A stretch of DNA of 64,000 nucleotides from Candidatus Hydrogenedentota bacterium (lineage in GTDB: Bacteria > Hydrogenedentota > Hydrogenedentia > Hydrogenedentales > JAEUWI01), in contig JACPGE010000107.1 in the NCBI GenBank assembly GCA_016182605.1, positions 1-64,000 of the forward strand, in the 5' to 3' direction. This document shows, piece by piece, positions 26,014 through 34,417 of this stretch. Numbering within the stretch: the first letter of the stretch is position 1; every line of letters starts with the position of its first letter. Below the pieces are notes generated by a model. It saw only the letters and a list, made by a program, of their open reading frames with translations, had not been told where the DNA came from and did no database searches. The position numbers and the translations under genes were made by a program.

Positions 26014-27561
26014 ATGAGAAAGATTTGTTGTGCCCTGTGCACGGGCGCACTGTTGCTGGTTTTCTTGTCCACCACAAGCGCCGGTGCAGACGCGATCCAG
26101 ATTCAGATCGCGCCGGAACAGGCAGGCCATGTGATTCATCCGAATCTCTACGGCCAATTTGCCGAGCACGTGGGCGCCTGCATCTACGATGGCCTCTGGG
26201 TGGGTCCGGACTCCGGGATACCCAACGACGATGGTCTGCGCCTGGACACGCTCGAAGCCTTGCGCGCGCTGGAGCTTCCCGTCGTGCGCTGGCCGGGCGG
26301 TTGCTTTGCGGACACCTATCATTGGCGCGATGGCGTGGGACCGCGCGCGGAGCGGCCGCATCGGATGACCACCTGGGGCGAATTGGAGAGCAATGCCTTC
26401 GGCACGGACGAGTTTCTGCGTTTCTGCAAGCTAATCGGAGCACAGCCCTATCTCTGCGTGAATGTGGGATCGGGCACCCCGGAGGAAGCGCGGGACTGGG
26501 TGGAGTACTGCAACGGGACCCTCGATACCCCCAACGTAAATCTGCGCAAGGCGAATGGACATGACGCGCCGTATGGAGTGCGTTATTGGGGCATCGGCAA
26601 CGAGAACTGGGGTTGCGGCGGGAGCATGCGTCCCGAGTTTTATGCCGATGAGTTCCGGCGCTTCGCCACCTTTGTTCATCAGGCGGCAGGGCCCGAGGCA
26701 GAAATCTTTGCGTGCGGCTCCTACATCACGCGCGGCGCGTGGGACGAGCGCTTCCTCGCGACGATGGAGGATGCGAAGCACCTGGTGGACTACCTGGCGG
26801 TGCACTACTACGCCAACCAGAGCGTGCCGTCCGCGGACTTTCCAGACGAGACCTATCACAAGTTGCTGGCCGGCAACGTGGGGGAACTGGAGGCCTGCCT
26901 GGAGCGCACGGTCAATCTGCTGAAAACGCACCGGCAGGGAAAGCATGAAATCAAGATCGCGCTGGACGAATGGGGCGCCTGGTTCTCGGATGCCACGCTG
27001 GAGAAGGGCTTCCGGCAGCAGAACACCATGCAGGACGCCCTCTTTGCAGCGGCGTGCTTCCATGTCTTCCACCGCTTCGGAGAGCAGTTGCTCATGTCGA
27101 ACATGGCGCAGACCGCCAATGTCTTGCAGGCGCTGGTGCTGACCGAGGGCGCGCAGTTCCATGTGACGCCCACCTATCACGTCTATGAGATGTTCAAACC
27201 GCACCGGGGTGGACAATACATACCCGTGGCCTTGGAAGGGACGACCGAGATCCAGGCGCCCGCTGGCGTGTCGCGGCCGGGACAGTCCGTGTCCGCGTCC
27301 CTTTCCGCGGGCGGTGGCGCCTTGTTCGTTTCCATGCTCAATCTGGAGATCGCACAGGCTGCCACGGTTGCACTCAACGTGCCCGGCGCCTGGAAGCCCG
27401 TGCGTATGCGCCGGCTGGCAACGGGCGATCTCCGCAGTCATAACACCTATGCCGCGCCAGATCGGGTAACGCCCGAGGAACTCCCCCTCCCCGATGCGGC
27501 GGCCCTGGCTTCGTTCAGCCTGCCGCCCCAATCCATAACCACGGTGCTGTTCGAGAAATAG
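26014..27561 (+). CDS. Secreted GH51 alpha-L-arabinofuranosidase
   Basis: 515 residues. The signal peptide (ALCTGALLLVFLSTTSAGA) is followed by the GH51 TIM barrel: LYGQFAEHVGACIYDGLW, VVRWPGGCFADTYHWRDGVG, the acid/base Glu197 in GIGNENWG and the nucleophile Glu319 in IALDEWGAW. The C-terminal jelly roll ends in SITTVLFEK. It releases terminal L-arabinofuranose from arabinan, arabinoxylan or arabinogalactan outside the cytoplasm. It follows the PhyH gene by 34 bases and is likely in the kinase operon. It converges with the symporter gene, 5 bases away. Confidence 0.93.
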   Translation: MRKICCALCTGALLLVFLSTTSAGADAIQIQIAPEQAGHVIHPNLYGQFAEHVGACIYDGLWVGPDSGIPNDDGLRLDTLEALRALELPVVRWPGGCFADTYHWRDGVGPRAERPHRMTTWGELESNAFGTDEFLRFCKLIGAQPYLCVNVGSGTPEEARDWVEYCNGTLDTPNVNLRKANGHDAPYGVRYWGIGNENWGCGGSMRPEFYADEFRRFATFVHQAAGPEAEIFACGSYITRGAWDERFLATMEDAKHLVDYLAVHYYANQSVPSADFPDETYHKLLAGNVGELEACLERTVNLLKTHRQGKHEIKIALDEWGAWFSDATLEKGFRQQNTMQDALFAAACFHVFHRFGEQLLMSNMAQTANVLQALVLTEGAQFHVTPTYHVYEMFKPHRGGQYIPVALEGTTEIQAPAGVSRPGQSVSASLSAGGGALFVSMLNLEIAQAATVALNVPGAWKPVRMRRLATGDLRSHNTYAAPDRVTPEELPLPDAAALASFSLPPQSITTVLFEK

Positions 27562-27566
27562 TCTTC

Positions 27567-28982
27567 TCAGTGCGGCGCCGCGAGCCGTGCTGCGCGGCGC
27601 CGTTCGAGCTCGACACGCGCCTCCCGCACCTGCTTTTCCCGCACGGGATACACGAGTGCAATGAGGGAGGCAATGCCCAGAGGCAAAAGCGGGGCAAAGG
27701 CCAGGATCATCCGCAGCCGGTACACCGTCTCCCCGGTCTGCATGGTGGCGGTTTCATCGAAGTGGGCGAAGTGCTGCAGGAGTTGCGCAAAGCCCCACAC
27801 GCCGATGGGCGCGGCCATCTTGATGCAGAAGAACATGACCGCGGAGTAGGAACCCTCGCGCCGCGCATTGGTGCGCAGCTCGTCCAGGTCGACGAGATCG
27901 GCCACCATGGCCTGCGCGTACATGGAGGTTCCGGTGAAACCGACGGCGACGGGTACATTGAACAAGAGGGTGAGATAGGGCGCCTCGGGCGTCAGCAAGT
28001 ACCAACTGAAGAGCGGGGAAACGCAGAAGATGGAAACGCAGAACAGCATGGCGCGCTCTTTGCCCACGCGCAGGCCAAGCCCCGCGAGGAGCGGCACGGC
28101 GGCCATGGCGGTGAGATTGAACGCCAGGCCTTGCAGCATGAGCAGGAGTCCCGCGGCCTGGGAATCGCCGCCATAGACATGGTGGATGATGATGTAATTG
28201 CTGGCCTGAAATCCCAAGAGGGTGCCGAGGATAACCATGAAGATCATGGCCGCGAGCAACCAGAAGGCAGGATTGTGGAAGGTGGCGCGGAGTCCCGCAA
28301 TGAAGGGGACGGATGGCTGTTTCTGGGCTTCGGCGCTCTCCCGGGTGCCCCAGTAGGTGAGCGCCATGCCCAGAAAGCCCAAAATGGCAAAGCTGATCCC
28401 AACGATGGCAAACCCGGTGCGGTGCCCGCCGAAAATTTCGAGGCCGGCAAGAAACCAGCAAGACGCCGCCAATATCGCCGCGATGCGGTTCATAAAGGAG
28501 CGGTAGGCGTTGAGCCGCGTGCGCTCGTGGTAATCCATGGAGAGTTCGGCGCCAAGGCCGCTGTAGGGCACCATGAAAAAGGTGTAGAAGGTGAAGTAAA
28601 GGAAGGCGAGAACGGCGAGGTACCAGAAATACCCGTTCGAACTTAGGCCGGGCGGCGCGGCGCACATGAACGCGAATACGATGGCAAAGAAGAGCCCGCC
28701 AACGAGAATATAGGGCCTCCGCCGGCCCCATCGGCCGCGGGTGTTGTCCGAGAGGTGGCCGACCATGGGGTCGAAGATTGCGTCCCAAAGACGGGTGACG
28801 AGAAAGGCATTGGCGATCCAGGTCGCGGGCACCATGAGGATCGTGTTGTAATAGAGGAAGAGGTAGTTATTCGTGACTTCTTCGAGGATTCCGGAGCCGA
28901 AACCGCCCGCGCCAAAGGAAAGCTTGGTCTTCCGGCTCAACATCTGGTGATCTTCGGGACGATCGAACTCGTTGCTGCCCAC
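27567..28982 (-). CDS. GPH-family (MelB-like) sugar:cation symporter
   Basis: 471 residues with about 12 membrane segments. It shows the family N-terminal region LSFGAGGFGSGILEEV and the cation/sugar-site helix with DAIFDPMVGHLSDNTRGRWGRR (given as landmarks around residues 67-90; Asp residues correspond to the MelB cation site). The C-terminal tail is basic. It imports oligosaccharides or glycosides with Na or H. The GTG at 28982 is preferred because GTGGAGG lies 7 bases upstream; an internal ATG at 28943 lacks a ribosome site. It lies downstream of a DUF1559 gene and a strong hairpin. Confidence 0.87.
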   Translation of the reverse strand: MGSNEFDRPEDHQMLSRKTKLSFGAGGFGSGILEEVTNNYLFLYYNTILMVPATWIANAFLVTRLWDAIFDPMVGHLSDNTRGRWGRRRPYILVGGLFFAIVFAFMCAAPPGLSSNGYFWYLAVLAFLYFTFYTFFMVPYSGLGAELSMDYHERTRLNAYRSFMNRIAAILAASCWFLAGLEIFGGHRTGFAIVGISFAILGFLGMALTYWGTRESAEAQKQPSVPFIAGLRATFHNPAFWLLAAMIFMVILGTLLGFQASNYIIIHHVYGGDSQAAGLLLMLQGLAFNLTAMAAVPLLAGLGLRVGKERAMLFCVSIFCVSPLFSWYLLTPEAPYLTLLFNVPVAVGFTGTSMYAQAMVADLVDLDELRTNARREGSYSAVMFFCIKMAAPIGVWGFAQLLQHFAHFDETATMQTGETVYRLRMILAFAPLLPLGIASLIALVYPVREKQVREARVELERRRAARLAAPH

Positions 28983-29041
28983 GCAGTGGCCTCCACAGTG
29001 CGGTTCCGCGTTGCCGATGGGGTAATGCCATGTTGCACAAA

Positions 29042-29069
29042 GCGGGGCCGGCCTCTTGGCCGGCCCCGC
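29042..29069 (-). terminator. Perfect 12-bp hairpin after the DUF1559 gene
   Basis: A GC-only stem (29042-29053 with 29058-29069) closed by a 4-base loop, about 55 bases after the stop of the minus-strand DUF1559 gene. On the minus strand only three T follow, so it is a strong hairpin with a weak U-tract. It separates DUF1559 from the symporter. Confidence 0.65.
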
Positions 29070-29123
29070 ATTACGTTCGTCATCGCCAGGACCATGATCG
29101 GCCCGATGGGCGTATTCTACTGC

Positions 29124-30182
29124 CTAGAACTGATTGATCGCATCGGGGCCGTTTCCGGTCCAGATGGCCATCCATTCGCCGGCAAGAATGCCCCAATTGC
29201 CGCCGCCCAGTCCAGCGTCGTCCTTCGCGCCCACGGGATAATCCGCAAAGAGCTTGATGAAGCTCACGTGACCATCGAGGTAGAGCACGTTGGCCCCGCC
29301 GGGGACATGGTTGAAGGTGTTCAGTCCGGTAACGGCGGTCACCGTGATGCCATCGGGGCCCAACTGCGCGCCCGTGGACCAGGAGTCCATCATGAGCGGA
29401 ATGGTGCTCTGTGCCGCGGCGCTTCCGGACGGGTTATTGATGTCCGTGATGAAGAAGCGCTCGATGCCTTCGCGCTGCCGGTAGACCACATCAAAGGGAC
29501 GATAGACGTCGTAGGGCGGTCCCGCTTCCACCGCACCGGAGATCACGGTGAAGAGCAAATCCGCGTAACCATGCCCGGACAGTTCCCCTGCGCTGACGTC
29601 GAAGTCGAGGTCGTGCACCGCGGTGCCTTCCAGCTTGTCCGCGAGGGTGTAGGTCTGGGTGCAATCGGCCGCAACGGTGTAGCGCTGGGTTCCGGGCGAA
29701 CCGAGAACGCCGGCCGCGAACCACGCCGCGCCGTTGCCCGCGAGGAAGGAGGCCCAGTCGGCCGCGGCCCACGCGAAGTAGAAGTAGTTGTCGGGATAGC
29801 CGAGCGCGGCGTTGTAGGTGCCCGCGTCGCAGTTGGCCACGACTTCCTGCATGTCCTCTTCCGTGCGCTTGCTTGCGGAGGAGGGGCAGAACTTCAGGTT
29901 GAAGTCGTTCCAGTATTCCGGATAGAGGGAGGCGGCATCAATACCGCCCGGGTTGGCCAGATAGCCCAGCGCCGGGGGGAACTTTTCGCCCTTCGATTCG
30001 TTCGAGTACATCTTCATGATGATGCCCCACTGCTTCAGGTTGTTCTGACAACTGGCGCGGCGGGCGGCTTCGCGCGCGCGGGCCAGGGCCGGCAGCAAAA
30101 TGGCAGCCAGAATACCGATGATCGCGATAACCACCAGCAGTTCGATTAGCGTGAATCCCTTTCGGGCTTGACACGTACGCAT
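29124..30182 (-). CDS. DUF1559 prepilin-like protein (copy 2)
   Basis: 352 residues. The pilin-type N-terminus is [20 protein letters not shown], with the processing Gly after a short basic leader, then the same [18 protein letters not shown] stretch as in copy 1. The C-terminal [14 protein letters not shown] and [14 protein letters not shown] are also shared, while residues about 75-240 differ almost completely. AAGGAGGT precedes the start. The role is not known beyond a pseudopilin-like envelope location. A box promoter (d) about 400 bases upstream faces it, linking it to the polysaccharide genes. Confidence 0.9.
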   Translation of the reverse strand: MRTCQARKGFTLIELLVVIAIIGILAAILLPALARAREAARRASCQNNLKQWGIIMKMYSNESKGEKFPPALGYLANPGGIDAASLYPEYWNDFNLKFCPSSASKRTEEDMQEVVANCDAGTYNAALGYPDNYFYFAWAAADWASFLAGNGAAWFAAGVLGSPGTQRYTVAADCTQTYTLADKLEGTAVHDLDFDVSAGELSGHGYADLLFTVISGAVEAGPPYDVYRPFDVVYRQREGIERFFITDINNPSGSAAAQSTIPLMMDSWSTGAQLGPDGITVTAVTGLNTFNHVPGGANVLYLDGHVSFIKLFADYPVGAKDDAGLGGGNWGILAGEWMAIWTGNGPDAINQF

Positions 30183-30572
30183 GTTGACCTCCTTACGAAG
30201 TTAAGTTTAGAAATCCAATTTCGAATTAAACAATGTATGCAGGGCGCCGAATTTCTTCGGCGGTGGAAAATTCAAGTTGTTCGTTCTCCTCTCTGGATCC
30301 CGCCCCCAACACGCCGGCATGGTGCAAACGTGGATCCCATTCCGCAGCCCGTATCAACCAAGGAAGCCGTGGCCCAGGGTCCCTTGGGATATGCTCTCCG
30401 CCCGAGCCTTCGCGCGATCAGCCACGGTACGTTAAGCAACCCACTTCCCCTTAATGCGCTTGTAATAAACATCGCAATCGGCCCATTCAGCTTGTGGTGT
30501 GACGACTGCGCCCAATTGAGCAGTCCCAACCCGTAGCCCGTCTCATTCACAGTGCACTGAACCTGCAACCAC

Positions 30573-30615
30573 TTGACCTAAAAAACAGGGTAATGATATC
30601 AATTGGACTTGTCAA
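30573..30615. promoter_or_regulatory. Face-to-face promoters sharing box d
   Basis: Plus strand: TTGACC (30573-30578), 18 bases, TATCAA (30597-30602). Minus strand: TTGACA (30615-30610), 17 bases, TACCCT (30592-30587). Both span the box TAATGATATCAATT (30591-30604), whose core TGATATCA is a perfect palindrome. The minus promoter faces the DUF1559 gene. Confidence 0.6.
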
Positions 30616-31066
30616 GATGTTTTTTCAGTTTTCTTGTCGCGGGGGAATCTTGCGCCCCTGCGTCCCCCAGCTCCAGACTTAGAATGCTAAGCCATAACAC
30701 TCTAGAAATAAATAAGTTACAGCTCAGATAGTAGCAGCGAATTCAGCCGGATCTCGGCGGAAACTCTAGTCTGCCAGGCCACTTCCCAAGAGCGTTTCGG
30801 ATGCCTGGAAAGATGCCAATTTGTTGTTCTGGCGAGTAAGTGGTACTTTTTCTGAGCAGGCAATCCCGATCCACGCCAACGGAAGCGAGTCCCTCCCAAG
30901 GCCCACTCCCGGATCCACTTTGTCTTTAACACATTACACTAAAACACGTTATGTGATATTAACCGATGCCGGGTGGGGGGAGTACTGCTGAAGAGGCGGT
31001 GCAAGGGCACGATCCAATCACTCGAAGATTCCCGTCAATGGTTTTCGACAGGAGAAAAAGAACCAA

Positions 31067-31098
31067 TTGACTCCATATCTTAATATATGGTATCAATC
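31067..31098 (+). promoter_or_regulatory. Promoter of the secreted TIM-barrel gene with box e
   Basis: TTGACT (31067-31072), 18 bases, TATCAA (31091-31096). The box ATATGGTATCAATC (31085-31098) covers the -10, with exactly the -35 to box spacing of boxes c and d. A leader of about 45 bases leads to the AAGGAG ribosome site. Confidence 0.65.
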
Positions 31099-31148
31099 AA
31101 TCTCGTTTTCGCGCGCTCATGCCGGGCACTATAGCAAGGAGATACCCA

Positions 31149-33239
31149 ATGCGTGGATTGATCGTGATGCTGTTACTGCTGTCTGTGGGACTATGGACAT
31201 CCGTCGGCGCCGGGCAATCCGCCGCGCCGGCATGGCTGCGCCAGCCGCAGACTTTTGGCATGCTGCCGCTTGTTCCGGAGGAGGCGCAAGAGATGGGAAT
31301 ATCGGTGAACGGCATCTGGGCAGGATTTGGGGGGGGGCACCCGATACTCACTTTTCCGCCGTTTGTGAAGCGCGTGGGCGAGGCGTTTGGCGAGGACGCC
31401 GATGCGTTTGTGCGGGCGAATCATGAAGCCGGGATGCAGGTGGTGTGTGGCATCAACGGTATCGAAGGGATGCAACTCGTCCGGGCGGGGATCGAAAACT
31501 GGGAAGCACTGAGCTGCCGGAATGCGGACGGGGAAAAGGTGCTCTGGGGAAATCCCGAGGAACAGTGTTATGTGATGTGCACGAACAATCCGGATTGGGT
31601 GGCGTGGGAGATTGACTATGGGAAGCGCGGCATCGATCTGGGGGCGGATGTGGTCTTGATCGATACGCCGCAGGGGCAGGCGATCGCAAATCTGTTTGTG
31701 CGGGCGGGCTTTTGCAGCGCGTGCATGAATACGTTTCACGCGTACCTCGCGAAGCGGTATACGGAAGACGAACTGAAGACGCGCTTCGGTCTGGAGACGT
31801 GGGACAACGCGGCGGTAGTGCAGCGGCTGCGCATGCCGGTGGCGGCGCCGGACGAGGCAATGACCTATACAAAGCGCATTGAACGTGAACCGTTGTTTGC
31901 GGAGTATCTTCATTGCATGGAGGCCGCGAGTTTCGAAACGCGCAAGACGCTGGTGGAGGCGCTTCGGGATCACGCAAAATCGAAGAACAGACGCATCGCC
32001 CTATCCACCAACGCATTCAATCTCGGCACCAACAATCCTTTTGGCTATTGGGTGCGCGGGCTGATGTTTGCCGATCTGGTGGATTTCTTCGCCTATGAAA
32101 ACAGCCATTGCCCCGCGGGGCTGCCCTTTCAGGAGGAGCCGCTTCCCCGTGGAAAATGGGCCGCCTACCACCGGCTGGCGTACGCGGTAAAAGGCGTGCG
32201 CTCCGCGGCGGTCGTGGGCGCGGGCGCGCTGGGCAAGACCTACTTCCCGATGCTCGCCTCGGGAAAGACAGTGAACGCGTGGATGGGCGTGCTGGCGGCG
32301 GAAGCCTACGCGGCCAACGGCGCCTATATCATGTATTACTTTGACGCGCCCGCAAACGCGCGGCAGAGCATGTGGGCGTCGAGTGAAGCCGTGGCGCGCT
32401 TTGTGCGGGGCCACGAGGAACTCTACACCGGCGCATTGCGCAGCGGTTCCAGCGTGGCCGTGTTGGTGCTCGCCAACGATCGGGGCCGATCCATTCCCGG
32501 CGTCTATCCTTCCTATCTTGGTTTTCTCCAGGCCTTCACCGAAGGCAACTACCCCGTCGATGTTCTCTTTGCCGGCGACGATCAATTCATGAAAGACCAG
32601 CTCAGCGCCGGCGATCTAAAACCCTACGACACCCTGATTGTGCCCTCCCCCATCGACCCGACACCGCGTCAGCAACGGATCCTTCGCGAGTTTCTTGCGG
32701 CGGGCGGGCGGCTCGTGTGCCAGGAGCCGGAACGAATGGGAATCGACAGTACGCTCGAACCCACTTCCATGCCTGGATTGCGCGGGGAAGCGAAACGGGG
32801 AAGTGGCGTGTTGAGCGTGCTCGGTGGCGAAGTGACACCCACCTCGATGGACGACGCCGCATCTCGCTATTTCGCGGAAGCGCAGGCGGCGGATCGCAGC
32901 GCGATCTTCGGGATCGCAGAATCCCTGGGGCTCAAATCGCTCTTGCCGGATCGGCAGGATGGAACGATCGCGGCCTTCCCCATCGCGCAACCCGAGTCGC
33001 ATCGCTACGTGGTGCATCTCGTCAACTACGATGTGGACCCCGATGCCGACGAAGTGAGGCCGGTGGAGACGCTGCGCGTGGCGCCGGCGCTTCCCGCCAA
33101 CTTCGGCACGGTGAAGAGCGTTGAACTGCATCTTCCAGAATCCGCGACGCCGCAAGCACTGGAATTTGCGGCAGACGGCACGGTGCATATTCCGCGGATC
33201 GGACTGCACGCCACGCTCGTGATTCAGGCCGCGGGATAA
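31149..33239 (+). CDS. Secreted putative glycoside hydrolase with C-terminal GATase-like domain
   Basis: 696 residues. A signal peptide (LIVMLLLLSVGLWTSVGAG) opens the protein. Residues about 30-400 look like a TIM barrel of the GH-A/GH42-like kind (GISVNGIWAGFGGGHP, GIDLGADVVLIDTPQGQ, ALSTNAFNLG, VDFFAYENSH). Residues about 420-560 resemble the glutamine-amidotransferase-like trimerisation domain of GH42 enzymes (SVAVLVLANDRGRS, YDTLIVPSPIDPTP, GRLVCQEPERMG), and a small beta domain ends it. Family membership is not secure and no catalytic Glu pair is proven. AAGGAG lies 7 bases before the ATG. It is under box e. Confidence 0.7.
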   Translation: MRGLIVMLLLLSVGLWTSVGAGQSAAPAWLRQPQTFGMLPLVPEEAQEMGISVNGIWAGFGGGHPILTFPPFVKRVGEAFGEDADAFVRANHEAGMQVVCGINGIEGMQLVRAGIENWEALSCRNADGEKVLWGNPEEQCYVMCTNNPDWVAWEIDYGKRGIDLGADVVLIDTPQGQAIANLFVRAGFCSACMNTFHAYLAKRYTEDELKTRFGLETWDNAAVVQRLRMPVAAPDEAMTYTKRIEREPLFAEYLHCMEAASFETRKTLVEALRDHAKSKNRRIALSTNAFNLGTNNPFGYWVRGLMFADLVDFFAYENSHCPAGLPFQEEPLPRGKWAAYHRLAYAVKGVRSAAVVGAGALGKTYFPMLASGKTVNAWMGVLAAEAYAANGAYIMYYFDAPANARQSMWASSEAVARFVRGHEELYTGALRSGSSVAVLVLANDRGRSIPGVYPSYLGFLQAFTEGNYPVDVLFAGDDQFMKDQLSAGDLKPYDTLIVPSPIDPTPRQQRILREFLAAGGRLVCQEPERMGIDSTLEPTSMPGLRGEAKRGSGVLSVLGGEVTPTSMDDAASRYFAEAQAADRSAIFGIAESLGLKSLLPDRQDGTIAAFPIAQPESHRYVVHLVNYDVDPDADEVRPVETLRVAPALPANFGTVKSVELHLPESATPQALEFAADGTVHIPRIGLHATLVIQAAG

Positions 33240-33274
33240 GTGAAAACGCGGTTGGGGCAGAGGAGCAGGCTGGA

Positions 33275-34195
33275 TTAATGAAGGGCGGGTGGATCGGTCA
33301 TGAGGGCGTGGAGACGCGCCAACCCCATCTGGGCCTCGTGCCGCAATCGCGCGATGAGTTCGGCGGCGGTGGGCACATCGCCGATCAGGCCCGCGCTTTG
33401 GCCCGCGCCGCGTGGCTGGAAACCGGGATTGCCCTGTGCGGGCGCGGTGAGATCCTGAAGGCTGCGCCCCGCGAGGAGGGCGGCATCTTCCGCGAGCACG
33501 CGCACGCGCGAATCCGGCGGCAGAATAACGATGGCGGTGTCCCCGTCCCCTGCGCGGCAGAGGGCTTCCTTGTAGGCATCGGCGGCGCGGCATTCGCGCA
33601 CGGCGATGAATCGCGAGCCCATCTCGATGCCTTCCGCGCCCAGGGCGAGTCCGGCGAGTATTCCGCGTCCATCGGCAATGCCCCCTGCGGCGAGGACGGG
33701 AATCTTGAGCGCGTCCACGACTTGGGGCACGAGCGCGAGGGTTCCCGAGTCGGCGCGTCCCACGTTGCCGCCGCCCTCCTGACCGACCGCGATGACGGCG
33801 TCCGCGCCGGCGCGCTCTGCATTACGCGCCTGACGCACCGACGAAACGAGGACGATTGCGGGAACGCGTCCGGCGATCGCTTCGATGTAGCGGGAAGGAT
33901 CGCCCCCCGTGAGGGTAAACGCCGCGCATCCTTCCGCGATGGCCACGCCGATGTATTGCGTGAAGTCGCGGGCATGCACGGGCAGGTTGACGCCGAAGGG
34001 TTTGGCGGTGAGGGCACGGGTGCGCCCGATCTCCCGCGCGAGATCCGCGGGCGTGGCGTGCATGGCGGCGGTCAGTTGTCCGAAGGCGCCCGCCTCAGAG
34101 ATGGGTCCGCAGAGTTCGGCATAGGCGAGTCCCCAGAGGCCGCCCTGCACGAGCGGAAAGTCGATGCGAAGCAGTTCCGTGATGCGCGTTTTCAA
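33275..34195 (-). CDS. Nitronate monooxygenase/FabK-like flavoprotein
   Basis: 306 residues from a TTG start at 34195. The FMN-binding TIM barrel of the NMO/FabK family is clear: DFPLVQGGLWGLAYAEL, KPFGVNLPV, VGQEGGGNVGR, VLAAGGIADGRGI, GAEGIEMGSRFIAVREC. The position usually held by the catalytic His in EAGGH is Asn here, so ordinary nitronate oxidation is doubtful. The TTG start has AGGG upstream and fits the family N-terminus; an ATG at 34288 would add 31 unlike residues. Convergent with the gene before it and divergent from the acyl-CoA ligase. Confidence 0.75.
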   Translation of the reverse strand: MKTRITELLRIDFPLVQGGLWGLAYAELCGPISEAGAFGQLTAAMHATPADLAREIGRTRALTAKPFGVNLPVHARDFTQYIGVAIAEGCAAFTLTGGDPSRYIEAIAGRVPAIVLVSSVRQARNAERAGADAVIAVGQEGGGNVGRADSGTLALVPQVVDALKIPVLAAGGIADGRGILAGLALGAEGIEMGSRFIAVRECRAADAYKEALCRAGDGDTAIVILPPDSRVRVLAEDAALLAGRSLQDLTAPAQGNPGFQPRGAGQSAGLIGDVPTAAELIARLRHEAQMGLARLHALMTDPPALH

Positions 34196-34286
34196 TCGGG
34201 TACCCTGGGCCGGATTGCGGCCAGCGTGCGCATCGTAGCAGAAGGCTCTGCCCGGGGGGTAGCCAAGAAAGGAAAGTTCCGGCCCC

Positions 34287-34385
34287 ATGAATGAGGTCTA
34301 CATCGTTGGCGTGGGCGCCAATGCGGGCGGTTTCTGGGGCCTCGAAGAGGCGGTGGCCTGTGTGACGATTTTAGAAGGACCATAA
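34287..34385 (+). CDS. Possible 32-residue peptide or gene remnant
   Basis: A short frame beginning MNEVYIVGVGANAGGFWG with AAGGAAAG about 13 bases upstream, ending 32 bases before the acyl-CoA ligase start. The first ten residues look like the opening strand of a Rossmann-type protein or thiolase, after which the similarity stops. It could be the stub of a deleted gene, a translated leader or chance. It is divergent from the NMO gene. Confidence 0.25.
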   Translation: MNEVYIVGVGANAGGFWGLEEAVACVTILEGP

Positions 34386-34417
34386 AGGCTGCTTGCGGCA
34401 GCAGAAAGGCGGCAACC

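Larger units (their letters stand above)
30183..31148. other. Large divergent control region with two box promoters
   Basis: 966 bases without a supported gene between the DUF1559 gene (minus) and a secreted enzyme gene (plus). It contains boxes d (30591-30604) and e (31085-31098). A small hairpin with a 7-bp stem and, on the minus strand, a GAAA loop lies at 30245-30262 in the DUF1559 leader. I recognise nothing in 30620-31060; short frames there have no coding character. Confidence 0.6.

Noticed and set aside
30717-30932. 71-codon minus-strand frame in the large divergent region
   Set aside because: No recognisable features or ribosome site; likely chance.
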